56,350 nt of DNA from Lachnospiraceae bacterium (GCA_011959285.1 BLLW01000020.1:1-56350); one strand, 5' to 3'. Positions 19,266-27,646 are shown, counted from the first letter of the stretch. Notes: a model not told the origin generated them from the sequence alone. A program made the numbers and translations.

Positions 19266-19749
19266 ACAGGTTTTTTTAGGAATCTGCGGGCTTAGTTTCG
19301 GATTGCTGGCTTCTGCCGGCGTCTTTACCGTTCTGGTGTCGGTGGGGCTTATTCCAAGGTTTGCAGGAAAGATGCATGTGGCGAAAAAGGTGTTTGTCTT
19401 GGAGGAGGCTGTGGTGCTGGGAACCATCGTGGGAGGGCTTTTCAGCGTGTTTTCTGAATATGCAGGGATTGGCAGTTTTGTTCTGTCCAGACAGGTGTTC
19501 GGAGAGGAGACCGTGCTTATCTGGAAATGGATCAGTAATATTTTCTTTAGCATATGGGGGATATTTGCAGGTATGTTCGTTGGATGTCTTGCTCTTGCCA
19601 TTGCGGAGATGCTCAATTCTATTCCTATTTTCTCAAGGAGAATTGGCTTTCGACATGGGCTTGGCGTGGCGATTACTGCTGCCGCATTGGGGAAAATGAC
19701 CGGGAGCCTTATCTACTTTTCACAGGGAATTTTTCTGTCAGGGCGATAG
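19255..19749 (+). CDS. spoVAB: Stage V sporulation protein AB
   Basis: A 164-residue, four- to five-helix membrane protein of the SpoVA channel. Recognisable segments are FLGICGLSFGLLASAGVFTVLV, the VLEEAVVLGTIVGGLFSVF helix, and the conserved AEMLNSIPIFSRRIGF near residue 125. It overlaps the end of spoVAA and uses GGAGGGG inside spoVAA as ribosome site. A TTG three bases earlier is the less likely start. Downstream genes continue in the same direction. Confidence 0.92.
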   Translation: MFLKQVFLGICGLSFGLLASAGVFTVLVSVGLIPRFAGKMHVAKKVFVLEEAVVLGTIVGGLFSVFSEYAGIGSFVLSRQVFGEETVLIWKWISNIFFSIWGIFAGMFVGCLALAIAEMLNSIPIFSRRIGFRHGLGVAITAAALGKMTGSLIYFSQGIFLSGR

Positions 19750-19805
19750 GGGGATTGAAAAAAAATCCAAAGCCTATTACAATAGATACGGATGGAGGAA
19801 TGCAC

Positions 19806-20039
19806 ATGCGGAAGATGGAGTTTAAGATGGAACGTCCCGGACTTTTAGAGGAAGGGGATGAGATTACAGTGACGGAAGGTGTGCTTCCCAGCAATTATTA
19901 TTATACAATCGACCCAGCTCTTGCCATGTCAGGAAATTTCCCCTTTAGAGAACGGATGCTTGCCAGAAAAGGAAAGGTAATAAGCATCATAGAAAATGAA
20001 AGGGGATTTTATGTGACGGCTGCGTTTGAGGAAGATTAG
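19806..20039 (+). CDS. Small conserved-looking hypothetical protein
   Basis: A 77-residue soluble protein without a signal peptide. It begins RKMEFKMERPGLLEEGDEI, contains VLPSNYYYTIDPALAMSG and FPFRERMLARKGKV, and ends in FYVTAAFEED. The alternation of charged and hydrophobic residues suggests a small beta-rich fold. The ATG at 19806 is chosen because GGAGGA ends six bases before it. It lies 57 bases after spoVAB and 12 bases before ridA, so it is part of the same gene string. I do not recognise the family. Confidence 0.65.
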   Translation: MRKMEFKMERPGLLEEGDEITVTEGVLPSNYYYTIDPALAMSGNFPFRERMLARKGKVISIIENERGFYVTAAFEED

Positions 20040-20050
20040 AGGAGGAAGTT

Positions 20051-20428
20051 ATGTTAACTAAAGTTTCAACAACGAAAGCGCCTGCAGCCATAGGACCTTA
20101 TTCCCAGGGAATCATTGCAAACGGTTTTTTGTTTGCATCGGGGCAGATTCCTATTATACCCGAGAATGGGGATATTGCGAAGGGGGATATCAGTGTACAG
20201 GCAAAGCAGGTCATGGAGAATGTAGGGGAAATCTTAAGAGAAGCTGGTACCAATTTTGAAAATGTGGTAAAAACAACCTGTTTTCTTGCTCAGATGGAGG
20301 ATTTTTCTGCTTTTAACAGCGTTTATGAGCAGTATTTTACAGGAAAACCTGCCAGAAGCTGTGTCGCAGTAAAGGAGCTTCCTAAGAGTGTGCTCTGCGA
20401 AGTGGAAGTGATCGCGGTAGTGAAATAA
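20051..20428 (+). CDS. ridA: RidA family reactive intermediate deaminase
   Basis: Hydrolyses reactive enamine/imine intermediates such as 2-aminoacrylate made by PLP enzymes. The 125-residue protein shows APAAIGPYSQGI at the N-terminus, LFASGQIPI, and the substrate-binding arginine in PARSCVAV near residue 104, followed by EVEVIAV. Length is normal. The ribosome site GAGGAGG is strong. Its stop codon is directly followed by the ATG of the next gene, showing an operon. Confidence 0.95.
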   Translation: MLTKVSTTKAPAAIGPYSQGIIANGFLFASGQIPIIPENGDIAKGDISVQAKQVMENVGEILREAGTNFENVVKTTCFLAQMEDFSAFNSVYEQYFTGKPARSCVAVKELPKSVLCEVEVIAVVK

Positions 20429-20938
20429 ATGAAAGAAAAAAAGAAGAATATCATATTGATTGGAATGCCTGGATCGGGAAAAAGCACGGTAGGCGTAGTC
20501 CTTGCAAAAAAGCTGGGACGGCGTTTTGTTGATTGTGATCTAGTCATTCAAGAGAAGTGCCAGAAACTGCTGCACCAGTTGATTGAAGAGAGAGGTGAAG
20601 CAGGTTTTGTCATGCTTGAAAATGAGATAAATGCATCTATTGAAACCAAGTGCGCTGTGATTGCAACGGGTGGAAGCGCTGTTTATGGTGCGGAAGCAAT
20701 GGAGCATTTTAAGAAAATAGGACAGATTGTGTATCTGGAACTTGCTTTTGAGGAATTGAAAGAGCGTTTGGGGGATCTCAACGAGAGAGGCGTCGTCCTA
20801 AAAAAAGGGATGACCTTGCGGGAGCTTTATGCAGAGAGGGTCCCCTTGTACGAGAGATATGCGGATACCGTGGTGGCATGTACAGGCAGGGAAATCAGGG
20901 ATGTGATGGAAGAAATTGTAGAAAGAGTTAAGGAATGA
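20429..20938 (+). CDS. Shikimate-kinase-like P-loop kinase, altered substrate site
   Basis: A 169-residue small-molecule kinase of the AroK/gluconate kinase fold. The Walker A motif GMPGSGKST lies at residues 12-20, the DCD motif near 35-37, ATGGSAVY near 81-88, and LYAERVPLYERYAD near the C-terminus. In true shikimate kinases the segment after the second helix reads GEaaFR and the lid contains RPLL; here they read GEAGFV and RGVV, so the shikimate-binding arginine is absent. The protein may phosphorylate another small molecule. It starts on the base after the ridA stop, and its own stop overlaps the next start. Confidence 0.8.
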   Translation: MKEKKKNIILIGMPGSGKSTVGVVLAKKLGRRFVDCDLVIQEKCQKLLHQLIEERGEAGFVMLENEINASIETKCAVIATGGSAVYGAEAMEHFKKIGQIVYLELAFEELKERLGDLNERGVVLKKGMTLRELYAERVPLYERYADTVVACTGREIRDVMEEIVERVKE

Positions 20939-21873
20939 GTATACAAATGAAAAAAAAATCTATGACGAGCAGTCTTTTACTGCTTCTGGCAGCCACAATC
21001 TGGGGAGTGGCTTTTGTGGCGCAGAGTGTAGGTATGGACTATATGGGACCTTTGTCTTTTAACGGAGCAAGGTTCCTTTTAGGTGGTACAGTGCTATTGC
21101 CGTTGGTCCTTGTACGTAGGAAAAAGGATAAGGACAAAAAGATTCCCCGGGTGGGGGCGGCAGTTACATTTAAGGGCGGTATCTGTTGTGGGATAGCGCT
21201 TGGTGTGGCATCTTTGAGCCAGCAGATTGGAATCCAGTATACGACGGTAGGAAAAGCAGGATTTATTACCACGCTTTATATTATCATTGTGCCGGTAATG
21301 GGGATCTTTTTAAAGAAAAGGGTATCTGGAAAGGTGTGGTTTGGTGCAGTGATTGCAGCAATTGGAATGTACCTTTTATGTGTGAATGAGAAGTTGGCGC
21401 TTGGCAGAGGAGATGCCTATGTATTTGTATGCGCCATTTTGTTTGCCATACACATACTTATAATCGATTATTTTTCACCCAAGGCAGATGGTGTGGAGCT
21501 TTCCTGCATTCAGTTTTTTGTGGCGGGAATGGTGAGCGGTGTACTGGCATTAATCTTTGAAAAGCCAGAGATCAGCAGCTTTATAAACGGAATTGTACCT
21601 CTTGCCTATGCGGGAATTATGTCATGTGGTGTGGCATATACCCTGCAGATTATTGGACAGAAGGACTTAGACCCTACGGTTGCTTCTTTGATTCTATCCA
21701 TGGAATCAGTGGTTTCAATGTTGGCGGGATGGGTCATTCTGGGGCAGGCGTTGAGCAGAAAAGAATTGCTTGGTTGTGCATTAGTGTTTGGCGCAGTTAT
21801 TTTAGTGCAGCTGCCAGATAAAAAAAGAATAGGAGGCAAAGCGCAGTCGGGAGAGACTGCAGGAGGCAGTTGA
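20935..21873 (+). CDS. EamA/DMT family transporter
   Basis: A 312-residue membrane protein with about ten predicted helices in two EamA repeats (ATIWGVAFVAQSVGMDYMGP near the start; ILSMESVVSMLAGWVILGQ in the second repeat). Members export amino acids, nucleobases or sugars or import metabolites; the substrate cannot be deduced. The ATG overlaps the stop of the kinase-like gene in ATGA, so the two are translationally coupled. An alternative ATG lies at 20947. Confidence 0.88.
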   Translation: MSIQMKKKSMTSSLLLLLAATIWGVAFVAQSVGMDYMGPLSFNGARFLLGGTVLLPLVLVRRKKDKDKKIPRVGAAVTFKGGICCGIALGVASLSQQIGIQYTTVGKAGFITTLYIIIVPVMGIFLKKRVSGKVWFGAVIAAIGMYLLCVNEKLALGRGDAYVFVCAILFAIHILIIDYFSPKADGVELSCIQFFVAGMVSGVLALIFEKPEISSFINGIVPLAYAGIMSCGVAYTLQIIGQKDLDPTVASLILSMESVVSMLAGWVILGQALSRKELLGCALVFGAVILVQLPDKKRIGGKAQSGETAGGS

Positions 21874-21904
21874 TGTAGCTGGGTATTGCAGAATGGAGGA
21901 GAAG

Positions 21905-24208
21905 ATGTATCAAAAATTAAAGGAATATCATGTAGATGGGCAGAAAGTCTATTTCCAGTATGAAGGCAGTTCAAAGGGAGAGGAACCCTGCGTGGAGGTA
22001 ATTGCAGATAACATTTTTAATGTATTTATTGACTATACCGGTATGGGGCATTGTACCAGAGCCATTGAAGGGGAACTTGGAAGGCGGCTGAATTGTGGAA
22101 AGATTTCAGAAAATGGAAAACTGGAAAGTGTGTCATGGGAGGAATCTGGTGTTGTCATTAGAACAAAGTTTTTGACTGTAGTAGTCGGCGATAACTTTGA
22201 TGTGGATTTTTATAATCAGGAGGGAATGCCTTTAAGCCTGGCCTATAGAGGCGAAAGAAAAAGAAATGATGCGCCCAGCCAAGCTGAGTTACAGCTTTTG
22301 GCAAAGGAAGGACATGAAGCATCGGGAAGGTCAGGTGCAGATTATCAGGTGCAGGAAATAAGGAGCTTTGACCCGAAGGATTGTGTTTACGGTCTTGGGG
22401 ATAAGACGGGTGTCCTGAATAAAAGATTTTATGAATATGAAATGTGGAATTCAGATATACCGGATCCCCATGAGGACAATTTCAAGTCATTATATAAAAG
22501 TATTCCTTTTATGCTTGTATCAAAGGAAAAAGGCGCTTACGGTATTTTCTTTGACAATCATAACAAAACATACTTTGACCTTGGAAAAGAATCTGATGCA
22601 TATTATGTGTTTGGCGCGGATGCAGGAAATCTGGATTATTACTTTATAGGGGGGGAATGCCTTAAGGAGGTGATATCCGGTTACACTTGGCTGACCGGAA
22701 GGGCGCCTATGCAGCAACTCTGGACCTTAGGATTTCATCAGTCCAGGTGGGGGTATGAGTCGGAGGATGAGATCCGTAGCATTGCTGCTGGGATGATGAA
22801 GTATGACCTTCCCTGCGACTGTATACATTTTGACATTGATTATATGGATCATTATAAGGTGTTCACGTGGAATAAAGAAACTTATGAAGATGGTGCAAAA
22901 GTGATTGCAGATTTCAAAGAGGTGGGAATCAAGGCAGTTACCATCATTGATCCCGGTGTAAAGGTGGAAAAGGACTATTATGTTTATGAGGAAGGTGTCA
23001 GGAATGGATATTTTGCCAAGACGCCGGAAGGGGAGGTTTACGTTAACGAGGTATGGCCGGGAGATGCTGTGTACCCTGACTTCGGTAAGCCCGAAGTGCG
23101 CAGATGGTGGGGAGAAAAACAAAAGTTTCTGATTGACATGGGCGTTTCAGGCGTGTGGAATGACATGAATGAACCGGCAAGCTTCAGAGGTCCTTTACCG
23201 GATGATGTGGTCTTTACGGACGAAGATGTACAGGCAACACATGCGCAGGTACACAACATCTACGGTCATAATATGGCAAAGGCAACTTATGAGGGATGGA
23301 AGGAACTAACAGGCAAGCGTCCTTTTGTGATTACCAGAGCATGCTACAGCGGTTCCCAGAAATACACCACCGGATGGACCGGTGATAATCACAGCATTTG
23401 GTCCCATATTAGAATGGCGATTCCTCAGATGTGCAATTTGGGTATGTCAGGCATGAACTTTATTGGAACGGACGTGGGAGGTTTTGGCAGTGACTGCACG
23501 CCAGAGTTGTTTGCAAGATGGATTCAGTTAGGATGCTTTTCTCCGCTTTTCAGGGATCATTGCGCAAAGGGCTGCAGAGGGCAGGAACCGTGGCAGTTTG
23601 GAGAGGAAGTGCTTTCCATTAGCAGGAAGTATCTGAACCTTCGCTATGAACTGCTTCCTTATCTCTATGATTTGATGCATGAATGTGAAGTTACTGGCAT
23701 TCCAATGATGCGCCCGCTGGTTTTGGAATATGAAGGGGATGAAAATGTAAAAAACAGAAACGATGAATTTATGCTGGGTGATAGAATGCTCATTGCGCCG
23801 GTAGTGGAACAAGGAGCAAGAGAAAAGCTGGTTTATCTGCCGGAAGGCGTTTGGTATGATTACTGGACCGGAGAAAAGAAAGAAGGGAAAAACTTTTTTG
23901 TAAGGACGGCTCCGCTGGACTTGTGTCCTATTTATGTAAAGGAGGGTGCAGTGATTCCCAAATACCCAGTGAGAACCCACGTGGGAGAGGATAAGGATGC
24001 ACTTCTGATTTTAGAGGCGTACCCTGGCGAAGGGACCTATTGGCATTATCAGGATAACGGAGAGGATTTTGCATACCGGAAGGGAGCCTTTAATGAATAT
24101 CAGATCAGAAGCAAAGATGGACGGGTGGAAGTTGAAAAAATACATGAAGGCTATCGTCCGTATGTGCGGATGGAGGTTAAGACAAGGAAAATGATATGGC
24201 CAAGGTAA
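21905..24208 (+). CDS. Glycoside hydrolase family 31, alpha-glucosidase-like
   Basis: A 767-residue cytosolic glycosidase, no signal peptide. It shows the N-terminal beta-sandwich, the CDCIHFDIDYMDHYKVFTW segment, the catalytic nucleophile Asp in GVWNDMNEPA (about residue 418), the acid/base Asp in TGWTGDNHSIW and FIGTDVGGF. These are standard GH31 motifs and fit an alpha-glucosidase; alpha-xylosidase or isomaltase-type specificity is possible. The ATG at 21905 follows GGAGGA; an ATG 12 bases earlier overlaps that site. No sugar transporter lies nearby, so it probably acts on sugars already taken up. Its end overlaps the next gene by 13 bases. Confidence 0.93.
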   Translation: MYQKLKEYHVDGQKVYFQYEGSSKGEEPCVEVIADNIFNVFIDYTGMGHCTRAIEGELGRRLNCGKISENGKLESVSWEESGVVIRTKFLTVVVGDNFDVDFYNQEGMPLSLAYRGERKRNDAPSQAELQLLAKEGHEASGRSGADYQVQEIRSFDPKDCVYGLGDKTGVLNKRFYEYEMWNSDIPDPHEDNFKSLYKSIPFMLVSKEKGAYGIFFDNHNKTYFDLGKESDAYYVFGADAGNLDYYFIGGECLKEVISGYTWLTGRAPMQQLWTLGFHQSRWGYESEDEIRSIAAGMMKYDLPCDCIHFDIDYMDHYKVFTWNKETYEDGAKVIADFKEVGIKAVTIIDPGVKVEKDYYVYEEGVRNGYFAKTPEGEVYVNEVWPGDAVYPDFGKPEVRRWWGEKQKFLIDMGVSGVWNDMNEPASFRGPLPDDVVFTDEDVQATHAQVHNIYGHNMAKATYEGWKELTGKRPFVITRACYSGSQKYTTGWTGDNHSIWSHIRMAIPQMCNLGMSGMNFIGTDVGGFGSDCTPELFARWIQLGCFSPLFRDHCAKGCRGQEPWQFGEEVLSISRKYLNLRYELLPYLYDLMHECEVTGIPMMRPLVLEYEGDENVKNRNDEFMLGDRMLIAPVVEQGAREKLVYLPEGVWYDYWTGEKKEGKNFFVRTAPLDLCPIYVKEGAVIPKYPVRTHVGEDKDALLILEAYPGEGTYWHYQDNGEDFAYRKGAFNEYQIRSKDGRVEVEKIHEGYRPYVRMEVKTRKMIWPR

Positions 24209-24924
24209 TCTATCTTCATCACAGCGGTTTTGCAGTGGAATTGGATCGATATGTGCTTGTCTTCGATGCTTGTGTGCTGGATATTTATACACCGCCTGCG
24301 GAGAAACAACTGATTGTATTTGCCAGTCATAAGCATCAGGATCATTTTCAGATGAAAACTTTGCAGTGGGCAGAATATATTTCAAAAAGCACACGCTATT
24401 TTTTAGGAAGCGATATTAAACTGAATGAAAAGTATTTAGAGCGCAAAGGCATGGAGCCAAGTATTTTGCAAAGAATGGTGAGGATGAGAGGCGGCACCGT
24501 ATATGAGTGCGTAAAAGAGAATTTTAAGATTGAAACTTTCCGCTCTACGGATCAGGGGGTTGCTTTTCTCGTGAACATAGAAGGCATTTCCATTTTCCAT
24601 GCTGGAGATTTGAACCATTGGTATTGGGAAGAAGAATCAGAGTCGTGGAACAGACAGATGGAGAGCGCATACCGAAAGGAAATAGACCGGATGGCGGGCA
24701 AAGCGTTTGATATTGCATTCGTGGTGTTGGACCCAAGGCTTGGTGCGGGCTGTTTTTTGGGTATGGATTACTTTTTACAAAAGGTGCCTGCAAAAAAAAT
24801 ATTTCCTATGCATATGTGGGACGATTATGAAGTAATTGGCAGATATAAGAAGACTTGCATGGGAAAGCAATATGCAGGCAAAATCATGGATGTTTCCGAA
24901 ATAAGCAGAGAATTTCTCATATAG
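24196..24924 (+). CDS. MBL-fold metallo-hydrolase
   Basis: A 242-residue soluble protein of the metallo-beta-lactamase fold, UlaG/YtnP-like in shape. The metal motif is SHKHQDHF (HxHxDH) near residue 46, with further ligands in HAGDLNHW and the C-terminal MHMWDDYEV. The substrate is unknown. The start lies inside the end of the GH31 gene (13-base overlap) and the ribosome site must be in that coding region (AAGGAAA), so the two are coupled. Confidence 0.85.
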   Translation: MAKVIYLHHSGFAVELDRYVLVFDACVLDIYTPPAEKQLIVFASHKHQDHFQMKTLQWAEYISKSTRYFLGSDIKLNEKYLERKGMEPSILQRMVRMRGGTVYECVKENFKIETFRSTDQGVAFLVNIEGISIFHAGDLNHWYWEEESESWNRQMESAYRKEIDRMAGKAFDIAFVVLDPRLGAGCFLGMDYFLQKVPAKKIFPMHMWDDYEVIGRYKKTCMGKQYAGKIMDVSEISREFLI

Positions 24925-24952
24925 GTATAATACCACAGCGGAAGGATATACA

Positions 24953-24981
24953 GTATAGCCGACGAAAAAATGCACATAATA
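24953..24981 (+). promoter_or_regulatory. Sigma-G-type promoter for spoVAE
   Basis: GTATA at 24953-24957 fits GHATR and CATAATA at 24975-24981 fits CATnHTA, spaced by 17 bases, about 53 bases before the spoVAE start and in the intergenic gap after the MBL gene. Confidence 0.5.
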
Positions 24982-25033
24982 ATTCATGAAAACAACTCTG
25001 GCAGTAAAGCTGTCATGAATATGGAGGACAATG

Positions 25034-25390
25034 ATGGATTATTTTAATGCATTCTGGGTAGGAGGTCTTATTTGTGCCCTCGTTCAGATTTTAATGGAAA
25101 AGACAAAAATGATGCCCGGCAGAATTATGGTGCTGCTGGTCTGTCTGGGAGCTGTGATTGGGGTGTTCGGCTGGTATCAGCCATTTGTGGAGTTTGCAGG
25201 CGCAGGGGCATCGGTTCCGCTCCTTGGATTTGGAAATGTATTAATGAAAGGCGTCAAGGAGGCGGTTGACCAGGAAGGATTTATGGGATTGTTTTCCGGA
25301 GGCTTCAAGGCAGGAGCAGTGGGGACGGCGGCAGCGCTGATTTTCGGGTATTTGGCGAGCCTTGTATTTAATCCTAAGATGAAGAAGTAG
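25034..25390 (+). CDS. spoVAE: Stage V sporulation protein AE
   Basis: A 118-residue inner-membrane component of the SpoVA channel, related to SpoVAC. It has the family sequence FWVGGLICALVQILMEKT, then FVEFAGAGASVPLLGFGNVL and an Ala/Gly-rich last helix. Two ATGs (25031, 25034) follow GGAGG; the second has the better spacing. It lies 5.3 kb from spoVAB and 7.8 kb from spoVAD and appears to be a single-gene unit with its own sporulation promoter. Immediately after its stop begins a 180-base palindromic repeat that could end its transcript. Confidence 0.92.
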   Translation: MDYFNAFWVGGLICALVQILMEKTKMMPGRIMVLLVCLGAVIGVFGWYQPFVEFAGAGASVPLLGFGNVLMKGVKEAVDQEGFMGLFSGGFKAGAVGTAAALIFGYLASLVFNPKMKK

Positions 25391-25570
25391 GGGCTGTAGA
25401 CAGGTCACGGCGTATGATATCGCTTCAAGTCTCTTCTCAAAATCGGATTTCACTAACAGAATGTGTGTATGTGCTTCAATGCGGACGGGACGCAACATTC
25501 TGTAAGTGAAATTGCCGATTTTTCGTAGAGACTTGAAACGATATCATACGCCGTGACCTGTCTACAGCCC
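25391..25570. repeat. Long palindromic dispersed repeat, copy 1
   Basis: Left arm 25391-25463 pairs with right arm 25496-25570 around a 32-base loop. The outer 32 bases (25391-25422 with 25539-25570) are a perfect inverted match; the inner part has a few mismatches and small bulges. Bases 25424-25479 match 56250-56305 at 52 of 56 positions, so the element occurs at least twice in this window. There are no coding features and no target-site duplication I can see. It could be a MITE-like or REP-like element whose RNA folds into a long hairpin. It starts on the base after the spoVAE stop. Bases 25571-25763 after it are C-rich and show no gene. Confidence 0.85.
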
Positions 25571-25763
25571 GTCTCTGTTCCCACGCTGTATGCAGCCTGC
25601 CGCCAACCATACGCCGCCGCTGTCCTACGCACCAGGGCTGAGCGTTGCTGCCACAAATTCCGTCGGCTCCGACCAAGAAGCCTTTCGCTAAGACAAAACA
25701 ACCCCTCCCCATTTCCGCCCCCGGTCTTCCGCTTATCAAAAACATCCTTCAAAGACAACCCCA

Positions 25764-25792
25764 TTGTTTCTTCCCCCTACATGCGCTATACT
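25764..25792 (+). promoter_or_regulatory. Sigma-A-type promoter for the aminopeptidase gene
   Basis: TTGTTT at 25764-25769 and TATACT at 25787-25792, 17-base spacer, 28 bases before the ATG at 25820. It supports that start and argues against the long upstream reading-frame extension through the repeat. Confidence 0.65.
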
Positions 25793-25819
25793 ATAAGGAA
25801 GAAAAGGAGAGTGCATACA

Positions 25820-27646
25820 ATGACAGCGATGATAGAAGAACGGTTATGTAATTTAAGAAAGAGCATGCAGAGAACTGCGATAAACTGCTATTTAATTCCC
25901 ACATCGGATTATCACGACAGTGAATATGTCAGCAGTTTTTTTATGGTGAGGAAATATTTTAGCGGTTTTACCGGTTCGGCGGGAACTCTGGTGGTGACGG
26001 AGGAGGAAGCGGCTCTTTTTACGGATGGAAGGTATTTTATTCAGGCGGCAAAGGAGCTTGCAGGTACGGAAATAAAGCTTATGAAGATGGGGGAGGCAGG
26101 TGTGCCTACCATTCCTCAGTATCTTGAAAGGGTGTTGAAGGAGGAAGAAAACTTAGGGTTTGACGGCAGAGTAGTGAAAGCGGATGATGCGGATGTTTAT
26201 GAGGAAATTTTGAGTAAAAAGCATGGAAAAATCATATGGGACAAGGATCTGGCGAAGGAGATATGGCAGGATCGCCCAGCTCTGATACATCATCCTGTAT
26301 CTGTTTTGGAAGAGTGTTATAGCGGAGAGAGTGCCTTAAGTAAAATAGGGCGGGTGCGGGACAAGATGAAAGAGGAAGGAGCGGATGTGCATATTCTTAC
26401 CTCTTTGGATGATATCGCATGGCTTTTGAATGTCAGAGGAAATGATGTGGAGAGTTGTCCAGTGGTGCTTTCGTATGTAGTAGTTACGATGGGGCAAGTA
26501 CTGCTTTTCGCAAAGGAGGTATCTGATAAAGGACATGAAGGCGGAGAGGAAATCTGGACAGAGGAGCTTTGCCGGTATCTTGAGGAAAATGGCGTAACGC
26601 TTTGTTTTTATGAGGATTTCTATGATTATATTGCACAGATTCATGAGAAGAAGGTATTGCTTTGCAAAGGGCGTGCAAGCTGCAGGCTAATGAAAGGGCT
26701 TTCTGGGGATGTGACTGTGATTGACAGACCCAATCCTACAACGCTGATGAAAGCAGTCAAAAATCAGACGGAGATGGAGAATTTGAGAAAATCCCATTTG
26801 TGGGATGGCGTGGCAGTTACGCACTTTATGTATTGGCTGAAAAAGAATGTGGGGAGGATTCCCATGACAGAGGTGAGCGCAGCTGCGTATCTGGAAGAGC
26901 TGCGTAAGAAGGTTGCGCACTTTGTGGAGCCAAGTTTCGCAACCATCTGTGCATACGGTGCGAATGCGGCGCTTGCACATTACAGTGCCAAGGAAGAGGC
27001 ATGTGAGAAAATCCGACCAGAAGGGATGTTGCTGGTGGACAGCGGAGGACATTATCTGGAGGGGTCTACAGATATTACAAGAACTTTTGTGTTAGGAGAA
27101 GTCACTAAGGAAATAAAGGAACATTTTACGCTGGTGCTCCGGGCGTTATTGAACCTTAAAAACAGCAAGTTTCTCCATGGATGCAGGGGCATTAATCTGG
27201 ATGTTTTAGCAAGGCAGGTGCTTTGGGAAAGAGGGCTTGACTATAAACATGGAACCGGTCATGGGGTTGGCTATCTGCTCAGCGTGCATGAGGGTCCTAA
27301 CAGCTTTAGGTGGAAGCTGCTTCCTGACTATCAGGATAATGCAGTTTTAGAGGAAGGGATGGTTACCACTGATGAACCCGGTATTTATATAGAAGGAAGC
27401 CACGGAATCAGATTGGAAAATGAGCTCCTTTGTAGAAAAGGGGAGGCAAATGAGTATGGACAGTTTTTATATTTTGAGGATCTGACCTGTGTACCGTTTG
27501 ATATTGACGGAGTGGAGCTCTCTCTTCTTACTGAGACTGACAGGGTACGGCTTAATGCTTACCACAAAGAGGTATTTGAAAAATTGGAACCTTATTTTGA
27601 GGGAGAAGAACTTGACTGGCTTAAGGAGGTCACAAGGGAGATTTAA
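25820..27646 (+). CDS. pepP: M24B family Xaa-Pro aminopeptidase
   Basis: Removes N-terminal residues that precede proline, acting in peptide turnover in the cytosol. The 608-residue protein is the long, three-domain form: two creatinase-like N-terminal domains (about 1-320, with FSGFTGSAGTLVVTEEEAAL and TDGRYFIQA) and a pita-bread catalytic domain. The five metal ligands are seen in VDSGGHYLEGSTDITRTF (two Asp), HGTGHGVGY (His), TTDEPGIY (Glu) and RLENELL (Glu). The reading frame is open for 89 more codons upstream, but that part crosses the palindromic repeat; the promoter and GGAGA favour 25820. A HAD phosphatase follows 19 bases later. Confidence 0.93.
   Translation: MTAMIEERLCNLRKSMQRTAINCYLIPTSDYHDSEYVSSFFMVRKYFSGFTGSAGTLVVTEEEAALFTDGRYFIQAAKELAGTEIKLMKMGEAGVPTIPQYLERVLKEEENLGFDGRVVKADDADVYEEILSKKHGKIIWDKDLAKEIWQDRPALIHHPVSVLEECYSGESALSKIGRVRDKMKEEGADVHILTSLDDIAWLLNVRGNDVESCPVVLSYVVVTMGQVLLFAKEVSDKGHEGGEEIWTEELCRYLEENGVTLCFYEDFYDYIAQIHEKKVLLCKGRASCRLMKGLSGDVTVIDRPNPTTLMKAVKNQTEMENLRKSHLWDGVAVTHFMYWLKKNVGRIPMTEVSAAAYLEELRKKVAHFVEPSFATICAYGANAALAHYSAKEEACEKIRPEGMLLVDSGGHYLEGSTDITRTFVLGEVTKEIKEHFTLVLRALLNLKNSKFLHGCRGINLDVLARQVLWERGLDYKHGTGHGVGYLLSVHEGPNSFRWKLLPDYQDNAVLEEGMVTTDEPGIYIEGSHGIRLENELLCRKGEANEYGQFLYFEDLTCVPFDIDGVELSLLTETDRVRLNAYHKEVFEKLEPYFEGEELDWLKEVTREI

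Noticed and set aside
25241-25498. Minus-strand open frames through the repeat, similar to one at 56025-56333
   Set aside because: The shared translated segment (HILLVKSDF) follows from the DNA repeat itself; the frames run antisense into spoVAE and comEC and lack ribosome sites.
25553-25819. 89-codon N-terminal extension of the aminopeptidase frame
   Set aside because: It overlaps the right arm of the palindromic repeat, is Pro/Arg/Cys-rich unlike the protein, and a promoter at 25764-25792 plus a ribosome site support the start at 25820.
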